A stretch of 64,000 nucleotides of DNA from Chrysoperla carnea. Lineage: Eukaryota; Arthropoda; Insecta; Neuroptera; Chrysopidae. Position 1 is the first letter of the stretch. Each line of letters starts with the position of its first letter. Positions 45,340 to 59,337 of this stretch are shown here, piece by piece. A model generated the notes under the pieces. It was not told the DNA's origin. It ran no database searches and saw nothing but the letters and a program-made list of their open reading frames with translations. The position numbers and the translations under genes are program-made. Location of the stretch: assembly GCF_905475395.1 (NCBI RefSeq), contig NC_058339.1, positions 42,231,172 to 42,295,171 of the forward strand. Direction: 5' to 3'.

Positions 45340-48187
45340 CAGTCTGAAATATAAAGTAATGTTAAAATGCTTTTATAACAATTTTAAGGTAATTTTACAT
45401 GTACCCAAACATACCAGATCATAGTTTTACACATTTTACAAAAAAATGAGGACAATATTTGCGTTTATACATGATGTATAAAGATGTTTCTCGCCAAGTA
45501 GACTACAAACAAGAATGAACCGATAATAAGTTCCGTTGTCAAATGACCGAGCGGTTCAGGATGATGAAGCTTGGGATAGATATACTTTGAATAAGAATTA
45601 TCATGAAAATATGGACCTTCCTCTTGAATCGCTCTATCTATTAAAGAAAAACTCATCAAAATCCGTAGCGTAGTTTTAAAGATCTAAGCATATATAGGGA
45701 CAGACACACAGCGCTAAGCAACTTTGTTTTAAACTATGTAGTGAAGTGATATTCATTTTTCATTGATTGGTTAAATGGTAAAGAATGAAAAAATACTTAC
45801 AAATTTCTAACAATTTTTATATTCTAAAGGTTTTTTCTCATTTGGCAAAGAATTCCTTAAAAGTGTCAAGTTGTAAGATCGAAAATAGCGATCATTCTAT
45901 TTTAAAATGTTGAAAACAGAGACGGTGAGCTACCTACCTACATTAGGGGTATCTATGGGGATATCAGTTACTATAAATTGTAGGACCCCATATAGTATTT
46001 GAAGCCTTCTATTCGGTGAATTAATTAATGTGAATATTAATGGAATGTGTTATTTTGACAATCTAGAACTAGATAGATTTTAATTTTAATACGTATTGCT
46101 TAGTATTCAAAGAATCAACAGATTAAAATTTTTGCGTTAAAATCGTCCCTATAAAAGTAAATTGGGTTAAGTACTTGGAATTGGAATATTTTATAATAAT
46201 TCATGTTTCTACACAATTTGAATTGGTCAGCTTTGCAGATTTTGAAAATTTTATTTCGTATGTAATTGGCCTAAAATACCTTATTGGGAATTAAGCCATT
46301 ATGAGATATTATAAGATTCTTGTAATTTTCTTGCCTAATCCAGCGCACTTATGAATTAGTATGAGTTTCTTTTTAAAATTTCCGCAGTATATTTAAGTGT
46401 GATACTGGAAAATGCTCTCTTATCTTTTTTCATTTTTGTTAGATTGCGGTGTTCAACCATAATTTTTTGTTGCAACTTAAAATGGCAAATTTCATTTAAA
46501 AATATCATAATATTTTTAGTAAATTTATCAAATATTAGATAAAATTCTAGATAATTTTGTGGATGAATATTAAATAAACATTTTATTCATCAAACTCATC
46601 AAACATAGAACTACATTTCATGATTATAATTTAAACAAAATGATTAATTCTTATGTTGGCGCCAGTCTGTTACAATCAAGTGATTTTTTTTTCATAATTA
46701 TATTTTAAAAATATTAAATTATGCGTACAAACCAAATTTAAATAAAAAGTAAAAGCCGAAAAATATATTGTAGTAAAACGAAATATAATACTTATATGTT
46801 AGGTTAATATTTTTAATATTTAATGTACACATATTTTTCTGACACTTTTTGTAAATTAAAAATTCATAAAAGGCCATTCATCATAAAAATTTGTGCTAAA
46901 TGTCATATTTTAAAATTTTACATTAATAATTGTTATATTTTTTTCCTAAGTAGAATATTCATTCATAATATTTGTGAATGTAAAAGCGGTCAGTCTTTTT
47001 TTGAAGTAAGTGGACATTAAGATATTTCAATCATATGACCAACGCCCTAACAGATATAATTGAAATAATATGTTAAAAAGGTAATTAAAAATGATGGCGT
47101 TAACGAATGCCTGTATTTTTTTGAATGCAATATTCAAAAATTAGTCGAACGGAAATATTTCGTTTTCAAAATATTTAAACTAATATTTATTTTTTCTATT
47201 CATTATATAGCCAAGTAAAGGAATATAATGGTTTTTCTGCTTAAAAAGACCAAGTGAAGTTTTTTCACCAAGATTGTCTTATTTGTATGCAAAAAATGAT
47301 CTATGAAAAGTTAATTGCAAAATCATATGCGCAAAAAAGTTACTCAAGGTCAAAAGCTGCGAAAATAGATTTTTTTTAAATTTTCTCGTAAACAATTAGG
47401 TTTATAGCAGTTTTAGCTGTTATGAAATTTCTTTGTCAGTTAATTTTACATAAAAAAAGGATCTTAACTTAATTTCCGTAGAAGTAATAGTTATCGAAAT
47501 TTTGAACTGAGAAAAGTTACAGCAAGTCGCTTACTCTACTGCTACTAAACTTTTTTTGGTAAAACCACTGAAATTGACAGTTAATTTCTCCCAAACCGTA
47601 CAGAGAATCGATATGAATTTTTCACAAAAAAAATAAAAGGATGATTAATTCATAAATAAAAATTCAAATTTTTTGGAACATTTTCATTTTTTCGGTATCG
47701 AAATATCTTCTCGATCTCGAAAAAATTAAAGTTCCTACCGCCAAACCAATCACTCTTTCTTTGAAACCAAGGCCTTCATATAATGGTTTAATAGTCGATT
47801 GATTAACTTTATACGAATAAACGCTGCAGCCGTTAAAAAAAATCCTCTGCCGTTTTTGTTTAGTTGACTTTTACACTTTTAAACATTGAATATTCAGTGC
47901 AAATTTATATTTTTACAAGATACACTGATACTTAAGACTAATCCACTTTTTTATTTGAATGAAAAGTTTATAAAATATTAGTAAATACATTCTTATTTTA
48001 TTGAAATTAAATGGTACATAACCCGACATTTAGTGATGATTTGATATTGTGGTTTTTAAATCATTACAAACATTTTTTATTGCCAATCTAGAGAGAGTAC
48101 CGACCTACACATAAAAACATAAAAAGTAAAATCTATTCTTAAAATTTTTGAAAAGATTACCGACTTAAATAAAAATATTTTTTTTAA
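45340..48187. other. Gene-free stretch
   Basis: Nearly 3 kb with no gene. The block 47330-47760 has pieces (AAAATTTTCTCGTAAACAAT, TCTTCTCGATCTCG) that look like decayed repeat but have no partner in this window. Confidence 0.45.
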
Positions 48188-48665
48188 ACAAGTAAAAACA
48201 AACAATTGACTAAGTTAATTGTTGAAATACCATGCATAGACAGTGTTGATTACTCTATCACATTACACATACATACATGTGACACATATATATAACTGAT
48301 ATTCCCATATAATAAATACTATACAATTTGCGCATAATTTTCGCTTTCACGGGTAAACAGTGGTGTTTACGAAAAAATGTTTCAAACAAAAGTTGTTTAT
48401 TTTTTGATAAGGAACATTTTTTTCGTTCTATCTCTAACGGATGTTGCTCATTTACGAACTCTACCTCATTTTTTACATCCTGAGTGCGCTGTAAATTTCA
48501 GCTTGATATCTTTTTTCATTTTAGAGTTATCGGGTTGACAGATGGACTAATTAGATGATTCTATAAACACCTATACCAAAATTTTTTTCGTAGCATAAAT
48601 ATTTTTAAGCGTTACACACTAAACTTAGTATACCTTGGTATATTTCATATACATGGTATAAAAAA
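48188..48665 (+). repeat. Dispersed repeat R1, copy 4 (internally deleted)
   Basis: Same order as 37450-38030, but the segment between the GTTCTATCTCTAACGG and GTTGCTCATTTACGAAC blocks and the GACGG-rich segment are shortened. It ends with the full TATTTCATATACATGGTATA terminus. It faces copy 5 tail to tail. Confidence 0.75.
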
Positions 48666-49025
48666 TAGCATCATCTTCTTCATATTCTGGTACATATAAT
48701 ATAATATATAATATTTAAGTTTCATATTACATTTATTTCATCTCTCCAGTTAATATATTCAGAACACATATTATTATAGATGAGTAGTAGTTATACATAG
48801 CTATAGTGCATATAGTAGTGAATGAAAAGTATGTTGGTTATTTTACTTACATGTGTCACAAGATCAAAAAATCAACAGGGGGTCTTCACAAAAAAAACCA
48901 CCGACATACTTTTAAATAAAATATATCTACAACACGTAAATATGAATATATATAACAATAATATATATATTATATTATCAAAATATACCTATATTATGCA
49001 CTATTTGTGTGCGCAATCAAATAAA
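48666..49025. other. Spacer between two inverted R1 copies
   Basis: About 360 AT-rich bases forming the loop of the inverted R1 pair. The frame at 48822-49049 has no known motif and runs into the R1 end. Confidence 0.5.
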
Positions 49026-49640
49026 TTTTTATACCATGCGTATATGTAATATGCAAGGTATACTAAGTTTAGTACCAAGTTTGTAACGCTTAAAAAAGTT
49101 GATGTTATGAACAAAATTTTGGTATAGGTGTCAAAATCACCTAATTAGTACATTTTCGGAAGTCCGTCCGTCTATGGACAGGATAACTCAAAAACGAAAA
49201 AAGATAACAAGCTGAAATTTTTACAGCGTACTCAGGACGTAAAAAGTGAGGTCGAGTTTGTAAATGCAAAAATTGTTCCTTATCAAAAAATAAACAACTT
49301 TTGTTTGAAATATATTTCGTAAGCATCAATGTTTACCCGTGAGGGCGCATATTAGGCGTAAATTATATAGTATGTATTATATGGGAATATCAGTTATGTA
49401 TGTGTGACATGTATGTGTGTGTAATAAGAAATCGTTTCAGATATATGCTTCAAAATTGTTTACCCGTGAGGACGCGAACTATTCGCAAATTATTTACTAC
49501 GTATCATGTGGGCAAATCAGCTATGTGTTATCTTTCTCTACTAGCATGACGTCGTAAATAGACAAATGATTGCGTAATCAACACGATCAATACATGGTAT
49601 TTCAATAATTAACATAGTCAATTGTTTGTTTTCACTTGTT
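49026..49640 (-). repeat. Dispersed repeat R1, copy 5 (with internal partial duplication)
   Basis: Inverted relative to 48188. It starts TTTTTATACCATGCGTATAT and ends near GTTTGTTTTCACTTGTTAT. Inside, the segment with GTTTACCCGTGAGGGCG (about 49330) is repeated in altered form as GTTTACCCGTGAGGACG (about 49459), each followed by a TATCAG/ATCAG...TATGT phrase, so this copy carries two versions of its outer third. Confidence 0.75.
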
Positions 49641-52512
49641 ATTTGTTTTATTTCAATTTTTTCACCAATTTCCCAGAAAACACCACGTACAGACCGTCAC
49701 CAAATTAGCAACAAGTAACGTACAATATTTATAAGAGTAATAACGATTAGCTAATTCATACTGCCGATGAACATGGTAGACAAAATACGATTTTTTATGT
49801 GACAAAAATTGATCTAGGAAATGGGAGAATATATTTAATTTGAAAAAGAGTTAGAATTCCCATTTATTATCTTTGAGGAAACTTAAATTAAAGTTAGCTT
49901 TTAAAGTCAAGAAACTGCAATTTTTTCAGCAAATATAAAATGAAATAGAGACTTAAGTTTAGCAACTTTTCAATTTTTCTTCAAGGTTATGTCAAAAAAA
50001 TTGTATACAAAGTCCGATAAAATGACGTCAGCAGTTCTACTAAAGCAAAGCTTCCGACCACTGTCTACCAAAAACAAAAATCCAAAAATTCCGACCTTAT
50101 TTTTGCACATTATATTTTGATAGGCGAGAGGAAAGCAACAAATAAAATAATACAAACTATAATTTTAATATTTTGTAACTGGTTGTCAAGTCAACCATAT
50201 ATTTATTCACGTTTTTAAATAAAACATTTAGATGACATATAAAGCACGAGCCAGAATTATCACGTTCCAGGGCACACCAAGAGGTCGAGGCGAGAATCAA
50301 CTGACATTTTAAATAATAAAAAAAATGTGTATATCTACCTTCAAATATTTTTATTAATCATGTAAAAAATATTCAAGATAGAAGAATACACAATGTAGAT
50401 GAATTTTATCCACACAAAAATGGTTCGTTGATATATATTTTGAAACAATAACACGGTCAACCTAGGGAATCCACGTCCTTGGAAGTAGGTTTCGGGATGA
50501 AACTCGAATAGGAAGACGATAACTCTCGGTATTTCATTAATGATAAGAAGTTTTGAAAGCAGTAGTTTGGGCCTGAGTAAGAATGACTGATGAAAGTCTT
50601 TATTTATTTTGTTAAATAAATAATTTAAAAAGTGGAGCCATGGTGGAAGCGATGGGAAATCATCGAATTACAAATTAATTTTATTTATCAGAAAGCGTAA
50701 GCTTAAGTTATTTTCTTTAATGTCCGTGAATGTACACCCCAAATAAAATATTTTTTTAATTTCAGAGGCCAAAGTTTAAAAAAAATTTCTTATCATCAGC
50801 AGCAACAACTTACACTATTCCTGTAAAATTTTATAAAAAAAAAGCTGCTTTCCAGATAAGAATGGTTAAAGTTACAATTGAATTTTCAAGCACGATTACT
50901 ATTATTATAACCTTTATATGTTATTAGTATTCAATTTTTTTTGTAAAAGCTTGAGACGCTTCAAATCATCCTTGATATTTTGAATTTAGCGCGTCCCACT
51001 TTTACAAATAGTAATGCATGAATGACCCATAAGAAAGGTTATTGCCTACTTTTTTTTGTACAATAAAAGCTTCTTATGCCTAAAAAGTATTTTTTTATTA
51101 AAATTTTTTCTTCTCAATTTCATAGTTTAGTAGAATATATAAAACTGGTACAATATGGTTGCCTACTAGTTACTACACAATAAATAATTTTTTATGTTTT
51201 TGTATAAAATCAAACACAATTATTAAAAACTATTTTTCTATATATAATTTTATTATATTTTACAAACAATTCCCATTTCGAAATCCCGTTTAATTGTATT
51301 ATGTTTAACCACATAATAACAATAATATACATTATTTAGCTCTATTCAATTGATAATAACTAACTTGTTCAGGTTGTAATAAAACCAAAAATGGTTAATA
51401 TTCAATAAATTAATATTCCCTTTTAATAAATAATTATTACATTAAATGATTTATAACTTATTTAATATGTTTTATTGAGACATAAATTTTTACCGATTAA
51501 TATTGGCATTCATTATGTACACATGTATTCAAAATATTTCTACTACAATATAATTTTACTTTTGAAAAGTTATACTGCAAATAAAATATTATCCTAAGCA
51601 ATTCAACTCAGCAAAAGAAATTGTATTACGAAATGAAAATTTGGAGTTTCTCGTTAAGTCAAATTCAAATAAAATCTTTGATTCTTATTCTCTTATTTCT
51701 ACACGCTTCTGCCTTCCATAAAAAGCGCAAATTACATTTTTTACGAAATCAGGAGAGAACTGACCTGCGGTAGAATTACATAAAATATAATGGCTGACTA
51801 TAAGTTAAAGTGATATTCAACAACTTTGCGATAAAAAACGATAAAAAAGTAAAAATATAAATATCGATCACTATCAAATACGTTGAAGATCAAAACTTTT
51901 CAATATCAAAGTAATTTTTTATTTTAATATTTTAGAGATACCGCAGCTCATTCCTCTGATTTCGTAAAAAATTTAGTTTGTCCTTTGTATCGAAATAGAG
52001 AGAGAGAGAACTGAGTAAAAAGGGGAGGAATGATTGAGAAAGCAAAAATTTTATTTGGAAAATTGTTAAATGTTCAATTAAGGTGCTGTTAATTTTAGTT
52101 CCAAAAGCCAATCAAAAGCATATATCAAAGAAGCAAAATAAAAGCGACAACAGTTATTTTAATTTATGATTCAATTTTTTTTGAATGAATGTATACTGGG
52201 TATAAAAAATAGATTATTAGAGAAAAATTATTTGAGCTATGAAATAGAAATTAGAAATAACATGATTAAAAAATTATTTTTTAATACATAAATAATTTTT
52301 ATTTATATGGGAAATTTTTAATTTAATATAATAAAAGTACAGAGAACATGAAGGAAATATTAATTTCTATTATTTATTATTGCAAGTTTTTTTAGCTCAA
52401 AATTCCATATTAAAATAATACAGGTAGCATTTGTGTATGTGAATATGCTGTGAGTATAAGGCTTTTGAACATTTTCTGGGCTTTTTTCCAAAGTATTTCA
52501 GCCTAAAATTGA

Positions 52513-52515
<3 letters not shown>
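49641..52515. other. Gene-free stretch
   Basis: Nearly 2.9 kb with no gene, RNA or recognised repeat. The block 50450-50560 is less AT-rich but shows no frame or motif I can name. Confidence 0.5.

Positions 52516-52604
<89 letters not shown>
52516..52604. repeat. (TA)n microsatellite with a central TGTG interruption
   Basis: Forty-four bases of AT alternation, a GTG interruption at 52560-52562, then forty-two more. The open frame across it is an artefact. Confidence 0.95.
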
Positions 52605-52605
<1 letters not shown>

Positions 52606-52904
52606 TTTCATAAGCTATCGAATTTTTCCGATAGTTAACAGAGAAACGTGTTTCGATTATCTTCTTATAACGAGAAGAAAAAGGGAAATCCATAAGTTAT
52701 CTGTCATCGTTGTTGGAGTAAGAATCGTTCCATCTAATAAAAACAAAAGAACTGATATATGATGACAGTATCTTTCCAAAATTCGATTATTCTTAAAAAA
52801 CAATATTTACAGCCACACTTGTACTTATATAAATTACATTTGAGTAATAACTTCAATTAAAAATTTAAAGAAACATTCGGCCAGAAATCAGGTCTGATTG
52901 ATTC
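52605..52904. other. Gene-free stretch
   Basis: No gene seen. The phrase AAAATTTAAAGAAAC near 52858 recurs at 59308 beside a GGTCTGAT phrase in both places. Confidence 0.4.
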
Positions 52905-53092
52905 GTTTGTGACATCGTGACAACTCCTAAACGGATGAAGTTGTTTGTTTGAAGGTGATTTCATTGAGAGGGTTCTCAACTATGTTTCTCTTTTCTAGTT
53001 GTTATCGGGTACGGAACCCTAAACTCCAACTTGAAACATTACTATGAACACAGATACACAGACACACTCATTAGTTGGGGGTTAAAAATACA
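52905..53092 (-). repeat. R2-type repeat
   Basis: Contains CCTAAACGGATGAAG, GTTCTCAACTATGTTTCTC, GGGTACGGAACCCTAAACTC, an ACACAGACACAC run and TTGGGGGTTAAAAAT at its end, the ordered landmarks of family R2. Confidence 0.55.
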
Positions 53093-54962
53093 GACGCAGT
53101 CATTGTATAAGTACCGAAATAGTTGAGATCTCTTTATTATCAGCAAATACAAAAATTCGCCAAAATAATCAAAAGCCCAAAAATTTAAAAACAAGTTTAA
53201 CATTAAGTTGCTATAATTATTTACAATGTTATCTTAACCTATCAATAGTTTTAGAAATTTATTAAAAACATATATATCAAACTACTGATTCAAATCAGTA
53301 AGAAATATCTTCTATTATTTACCGTAAATTAAATAGAATCAAGTTGATTTCCTGTTTACTTCATTCTTCAATGAATACTTTTCTTCTAATTTTTTTCATG
53401 GGAGACTCAACCTATTAATCAGATCATTAAGTTTTTTGGATAATTTGTATAAGAGTTAACGATTCGAGAACAAAATAATAAAAATTAGCTTAATTATGAA
53501 AATTCTAGAAAGAAATATGTTAACTACTTTAGAATTATATTTTTTCCAAGATTACGTTTAAATTCTATTCCATCAATACTTCGCATACTATAACAAGATG
53601 ATACAAAGCCGACAATTTAAATAAAAGTACTGAATGGGTAAGACAGGAAAACTTTGTGTAACATGTTTAACCGATTATTTACGCTTAACCTTTAATTAAA
53701 ATTTTCGGGCAAGAATGATCAAAGTTCCTGACTAACATACAATGCGTAGGTACAAAATTCAAAGGATGAAGATATCTCGAAAACTCTTCTACGAAATTTT
53801 ACTTTTTGTGAATCAGTGCTGGATTTTGTATCCAATGTGCAAGTTTGTGGAGTCGATCTAGAAAATGTATCGCGGTTTGAAATGAAAAAAGTTTTTCATT
53901 CCCTTGTCGGGTATCAAAGGGCTGATTATTTTTTCCGTATTTTTATTGATTGCTGCATTACGTGCACGGCATGTATAACATAGGTTAATCTTTTGTCCCT
54001 AGGTCCAATCTGGAAAACTACGTCGACTTTTAGTTTGATGGATGATAGCTCTCTAGCCTCCTACTGTTAAAGAATAACTTTGGTAGGTGAATCACTCTGG
54101 TAGTGGGTTAGTGTGCGTTTTTCCTTCCTTCTTTCCTGGAATGTCTATGGAATGGTTGAAATTTTCTTAAAACACAAAAAATATATTCGAATATTTCGAA
54201 ATGGAAGAAGAGAATTATTCTAATGTCTAGTGGCAGAATTTTCTAGATTATTTTTGAACTTTCAACGAGCAAATTTTGAGATTGCTTCAAAATTCTGGCA
54301 CTACACAAAAAAAATTCGTAGTTTCAAAACTTTTTATTTCTAAAACTAAGCGTCTAGAGAAAAAAAACAGAAAATACAAAAATAATTTTTATTTTGAAAA
54401 TTTTCAATTTTGTATTATCCCTGCTATTAGGTTTTTTGTTTTCGTACAAAATGTCAAAGCCTACGCAATTTAATTCAATACTATTATTTAAATGTTTTTT
54501 ATAATGATTTTTTCATTTAAACCGATATTTGTGGCTTATTCCTCTTGAATTTCACTTACATAACATTTAACTTTATGACACATCCGGTCTATTGTATTTT
54601 TATAAATAAAATTATTTACAATGATAGAGTAAATAAATATTATATTAATCACCATATCAATGTAGTTCTTGTGTGGCGACGTGATGCGGCAAACTATATT
54701 GTGTTAAAGGAATCAACTACCATGTTATTGTTTTAACGTGTAAGCACAAAAAAAAGAATATAATAATTACAAACATAATTGCCGTGTAATACTTGGTAAA
54801 TAAATATTCTAGGAAAAATATTTATATATATATGCTTATGGCTGTATAAGATGTTTCAGAAAATGCACGGCACGGTTTTAGCAAATTCTGTAAAATATTA
54901 GCAAATAACTTGAAGACATCCGCTGTAGTACACAATAAATCGGACAATTCATAACTATATAG
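53093..54962. other. Gene-free stretch
   Basis: No gene seen. The block 53990-54140 is less AT-rich but matches nothing I recognise. Confidence 0.45.
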
Positions 54963-55324
54963 AAGTTGTTTATGTTTTTATTAGAAATATTTTTACACTA
55001 AAACTTTCATTCTTTCTCTAATGGTTTACAAGATGGATCTTACTGACCCAAGACCTTGACCTTTGTTGCTCATTTACGAACTTGCTTTTGACGTCACTTT
55101 TTACGTTCTGAACGCGCTATAAAAATTTCAGCTTGATATCTCCTTTGGTTTCTGAGTTATCGTGTTAACGGGCGGACCGGACGGGCGGACAGACGGAAGT
55201 TTACTAGTTAAGTGATTTTACGAACACCTATACCAAAATTTTGTTTAAAAATCAATATTTTTAAGCGTTACTAACTTGGAACAAAAGTTAGTATACCTTG
55301 ATATATTTCATACATAGTATAATT
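54963..55324 (+). repeat. Dispersed repeat R1, copy 6 (left part missing)
   Basis: Begins about one third into the family at an AAGTTGTTTATG block and continues through TTTCTCTAATGGTTTACAAG, GACCCAAGACC, AAATTTCAGCTTGATATCTC, TGAGTTATCGTG, GGACGGGCGGACAGACGG and TTAGTATACCTTGATATATT to the end. Confidence 0.75.
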
Positions 55325-57791
55325 ATACAAAGTAGATGAATATATGGTGGTTGCCATGGATATGGCACACACGCACACACACAATGCATATCTCATTTTG
55401 TTACGTGACGGCCTCTGCCAGTTGGTTCACCATGTAAACCCGCGTTAAGAAACTTCGTCCCAAAAAATTTTGTCCATTTGTCGGTCAAATTTATAGTTAT
55501 AATTTTGTGTTTGAAATTTAAACCTAAGTTTGGAAACTTCTTGGTTATCTTGAACGCTGTTAAAATTGTGCCATACAATACTGAAGCACCCAGTATTAAA
55601 CTAAGTATTATTGAATTAATAAATATTTTATAAAATCTTCACCTTAAATTAATTCTTTATATAATTAAAATCGATCCCTAGTAGGTACTTATCCATAGTA
55701 GTTAGTAGGTAGGTAATAATCAGTTCATTCATACTTCAAGATATCTCTATATATGGTTGGTATTTGAATGAATTGCTAAGTAACAATTGTATGTGTATTC
55801 AACGGTTTGCTTTGCTTAGCGCAACTTACTATTTATATAAATTAATTAATACTTTAGACATTCGATGATTGATTATAGGCGTCAGATTTTATGATTTTTA
55901 TAGCTAATATAGAAAAAAATTATGTATTATATATTAATACATATAATGCATATTTTTCTTATTTAAGTGAAATTTTTTTATAATGCATCAATCGAATTAA
56001 ATATTCTGATAAAACACTATCAGGGTAAAGCAAAAAAGCCTCATGATTAGGGATCGCTGAAAAATCACTACAATCAAAATCGGTTACAACGACAGGGTTG
56101 TATCGGCTATAATGACATCGGCTATAGCGATCAATATTAAATGGAATTACAATCAAATTTATCTGATATAATTATTTCCGCATGTAATAAAAAACCCTTT
56201 TTTACATGTAAATACTATTTCCTTATGATTAAAACGCCAACTTTATTTATCTTATTAACTCGAATGTCGGTTATAGCGACCAATGATCATTCGAATTAGT
56301 CAGCGATAACAATACGTATAAATCTATTCAAAAATAAATATAATCTAGATATTTCGTATCTAAAACAAATCTTATAACCTTTGGTTTATTAAATTTAACA
56401 TAGTGACTAAAAGTACGTTTTTAGAATTAAAAAAAAAAAAAAAAAAAACATCTAGAATTTACTTAAACAATAATAATAACAAAACACCTACTGTGATACT
56501 GTTATTGTTATATTTAAGTACATGTACTAACAAGAACAATGTTCTTAGCGCACATTCAAAATAAGAAGAAGATGATACAACTGGTTTAGTTCTTTTAACT
56601 TAAGGTAGTAAGAATAGTATCGAGGGTCACTGTCAACTACTTTTTTTTTTTTAATTCAAAAGATCTCTCTTAGTTAAGAGAATAAAAATTAAATTTTTCT
56701 ACCATACCGTTTAAAAGATGAAATTTATAAGTGTCTCTGTTTAGTAACATGCAAAACGTTTCAATAGATAGAAATATGTCTCAAACGTACACTGAAAAAT
56801 ATTCTTAGGCATTTAAATTACATTGTGCTCACAAATTCAATTGCTAAGAATTCCTTAGATTATATATAACGCGTTTATGAAATGGTAATATAATTAATAA
56901 ATATTCACAATCGAAATAATTTATAAATTCAAATTGCGTTACTTTTCTTTAAAATATGGATAATTTTGTGGTTATATTTATGAAATTTAAACAACAGTTG
57001 ATCGTTGAATTTGGCAATTAAATTTTAGTACACTGAGTTTCAAAAAATGGAAAATAATTTTAAAAGAAAAAATAGAATGATTTAGAAAAACATCATTCTA
57101 TCGTAAAAAAGTGTGGGTTGCTTGATATTTTATAATGCATCTTTATTACTAATATGTGTCCTAAATATTATTAAATTAATAATTTACAGAAATTGAAATG
57201 TAGCACCCCACGCTACGATAAAATAATAAATAAAATAATTTTTTTTTAATTTATAGAAATTATTTTTCACATTTTAGTTCAGCTTGTTTATAAAGTGCGT
57301 TTTTTTTTTAGTTCTATTATTTATTCTTCTTTAGTTTTTAGAACAACCCATATATTAAGTAAATCTTAAATTTTTTTTTAATTTAGAGAATTAAAATGTT
57401 ACTTTGACTTTACTTCCATTATTCTTATTTTTTATGGTATAGATAATAGTGAACCTATATTATAAATAATATACACATGGATGGATTAGATTGTATTATA
57501 TACTTATTATAATCTCAAATAAATATATGTACTTACATTGCATACATATAGTCCCCAGTATATCACATAACTGTTCGTGAGAGGCTTCGTTTTGACTAGT
57601 CTATCATACTATTGTGACAATTCTCAGAAATGTTGCCAGGCTATGGGTTACTGATAGCCACAGGACTGGATTTTGCAGAACCTTGAATAAATATAATAAA
57701 TATATGCATAATTTCTCAATCGTATTGTCCGTCAAATTTTTTGCTCTGTCTATCCAGTCTGACGTTCGAAACAAACAATTTTAATGAGGTT
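55325..57791. other. Gene-free stretch with motif cluster and poly(A)
   Basis: No confirmed gene. At 56078-56130 and 56263-56281 the motif (A/G)TCGG(C/T)TATA(A/G)CGA(C/T) or close variants occur four times. A run of about 20 A lies near 56429. The minus-strand frame ending at 55393 does not start with ATG. Confidence 0.45.
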
Positions 57792-58005
57792 ATGCTTATT
57801 AGAGTTAAAAAGAATACTTTATTCGGCTATGTACGTATACTAAGCATGTGTATGCTATTGCTGTTAATATGGTATACGATATTTTTACAATATTGTACGG
57901 AGACAAATACCTTAATATATACACCACATAATCTTTCATTTTCAATAAGTAAAAAGTCTGTGGTCGTAAATAATCAATATCAATATACTGAGAATCGTCA
58001 CATTG
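57792..58005 (+). CDS. Candidate first exon of a type II membrane protein (unidentified)
   Basis: From the ATG at 57792 the frame reads MLIRVKKNTLFGYVR, then a hydrophobic segment of about 18 residues (ILSMCMLLLLIWYTIFL, residues 16-32), then a polar region with a possible N-glycosylation site (NLS). A short basic head, one membrane span and a lumenal stem is the plan of Golgi glycosyl- and sulfotransferases. A good donor, GTAAAGT, follows 58005; if it is not used the frame runs on to a stop at 58052 (86 residues). No family signature is visible because the catalytic part would lie in later exons outside what I can find. An out-of-frame ATG sits at 57784. It may be a chance frame. Confidence 0.3.
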
Positions 58006-59337
58006 GTAAAGTATGGTACACTTGTCAATACAACGCCACTCACGAAGTTTAGATCGATTATGAAAATTATTACGTGATGTACTGGGGACTAATACGTTGA
58101 TATTTAACTGCTTACGTAGTTTTTTAAACTCGTGTAATAATATAATAGTTATTTTTTATTTTAAAAGCGGCATGGTAGCAGTTATAGTAAATGATAACTT
58201 GATATGTATAATTATTTTACATATTTATACATTTATTTTGCATATTATAAGATACACCTTATGTACCAAATAATTCAAAGTTTTATTTATTATATAATGA
58301 TAAAATCATCACGAAAAATTTTATATGAAGAAAGCATTATAATTTTAATTGTAATGCAAAATACAAAGCGTGTGGTGGTAACTGACGACATCAACCACCT
58401 CACGTTTTGAATTTTGCATTACGTGCAGTAAAGCGTGTTTTTTGAGTTTTTTTAAACTATAATTTAATTTATTTAAAACACGGTTTACTATTTAAAGTCG
58501 TACTATTTGGATAACAAAGTAAAATTTAAAAAAAGTCAATCGACATGGGTGGTTTTGACCTATTAACCTTTCGTATGCGAAAAACTTGTGATTTTTGCAA
58601 GTACCTACGTTAAGAGTTTCCTTAATCTAACACAGTTTTCTAATATTGAAAAATTTATTAAGAAATATTTTATTTTGGAAAAATTTATTAAGGAAAATAT
58701 GTTTTTAAAAACGTTTGTGTTCCATTTACTAAATGTGAACCAAATGTGTGACTCATTAAAGGTGTATCAAACAGTATTTAATTTTTGAAATGATTTTTTA
58801 TGTCAAGAAAACAAAATGGTATTCAAATTAAGATACTTTTCTCTCGTATTACATAACACTACGCGATTAAAATCATTCAATATAAATGTGTATAAAATGT
58901 AACACTTAAAATGTTAAAAATAATAAAATACTATACTAGGTAAAGTAGATATGGAACTAACTACTGATTCCTTGAATCAAAGAATTGAACGTAAAAATAA
59001 AACTAAACTAAGTAAGTATATTAGGTAAAATAGATAAGAATGAATTAAACATGTAACATGTACAAGTTGAAGTTTTATTTTGTTGATAACATCAAAATGT
59101 TGATGCAACTTTAACTTTAAACGTATAGAAGAGAAATAGTACCTAAGTAAAGTAAGTACACTGTGCAAAATTATATATTTTATTTATATAAATATTTACA
59201 ACAAATACAACACTGAGTGTGTTAAAAATAATCAAATTATGTAATTACATCAAGTAGGAAATTTGATAGTTATAAGTAGGCTTAAATCTTGGACAGTATT
59301 AAATTAAAAATTTAAAGAAACCCTCCTCATAAAAACA
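58006..59337. other. Gene-free stretch
   Basis: AT-rich; no gene seen. AATGCAAAATACAAAGCGTG (58353) and its partly inverted partner CACGTTTTGAATTTTGCATT (58401) form a short imperfect hairpin. Confidence 0.45.

Noticed and set aside
52397-52693. 98-codon frame with IYIY repeats
   Set aside because: Same artefact of a (TA)n tract.
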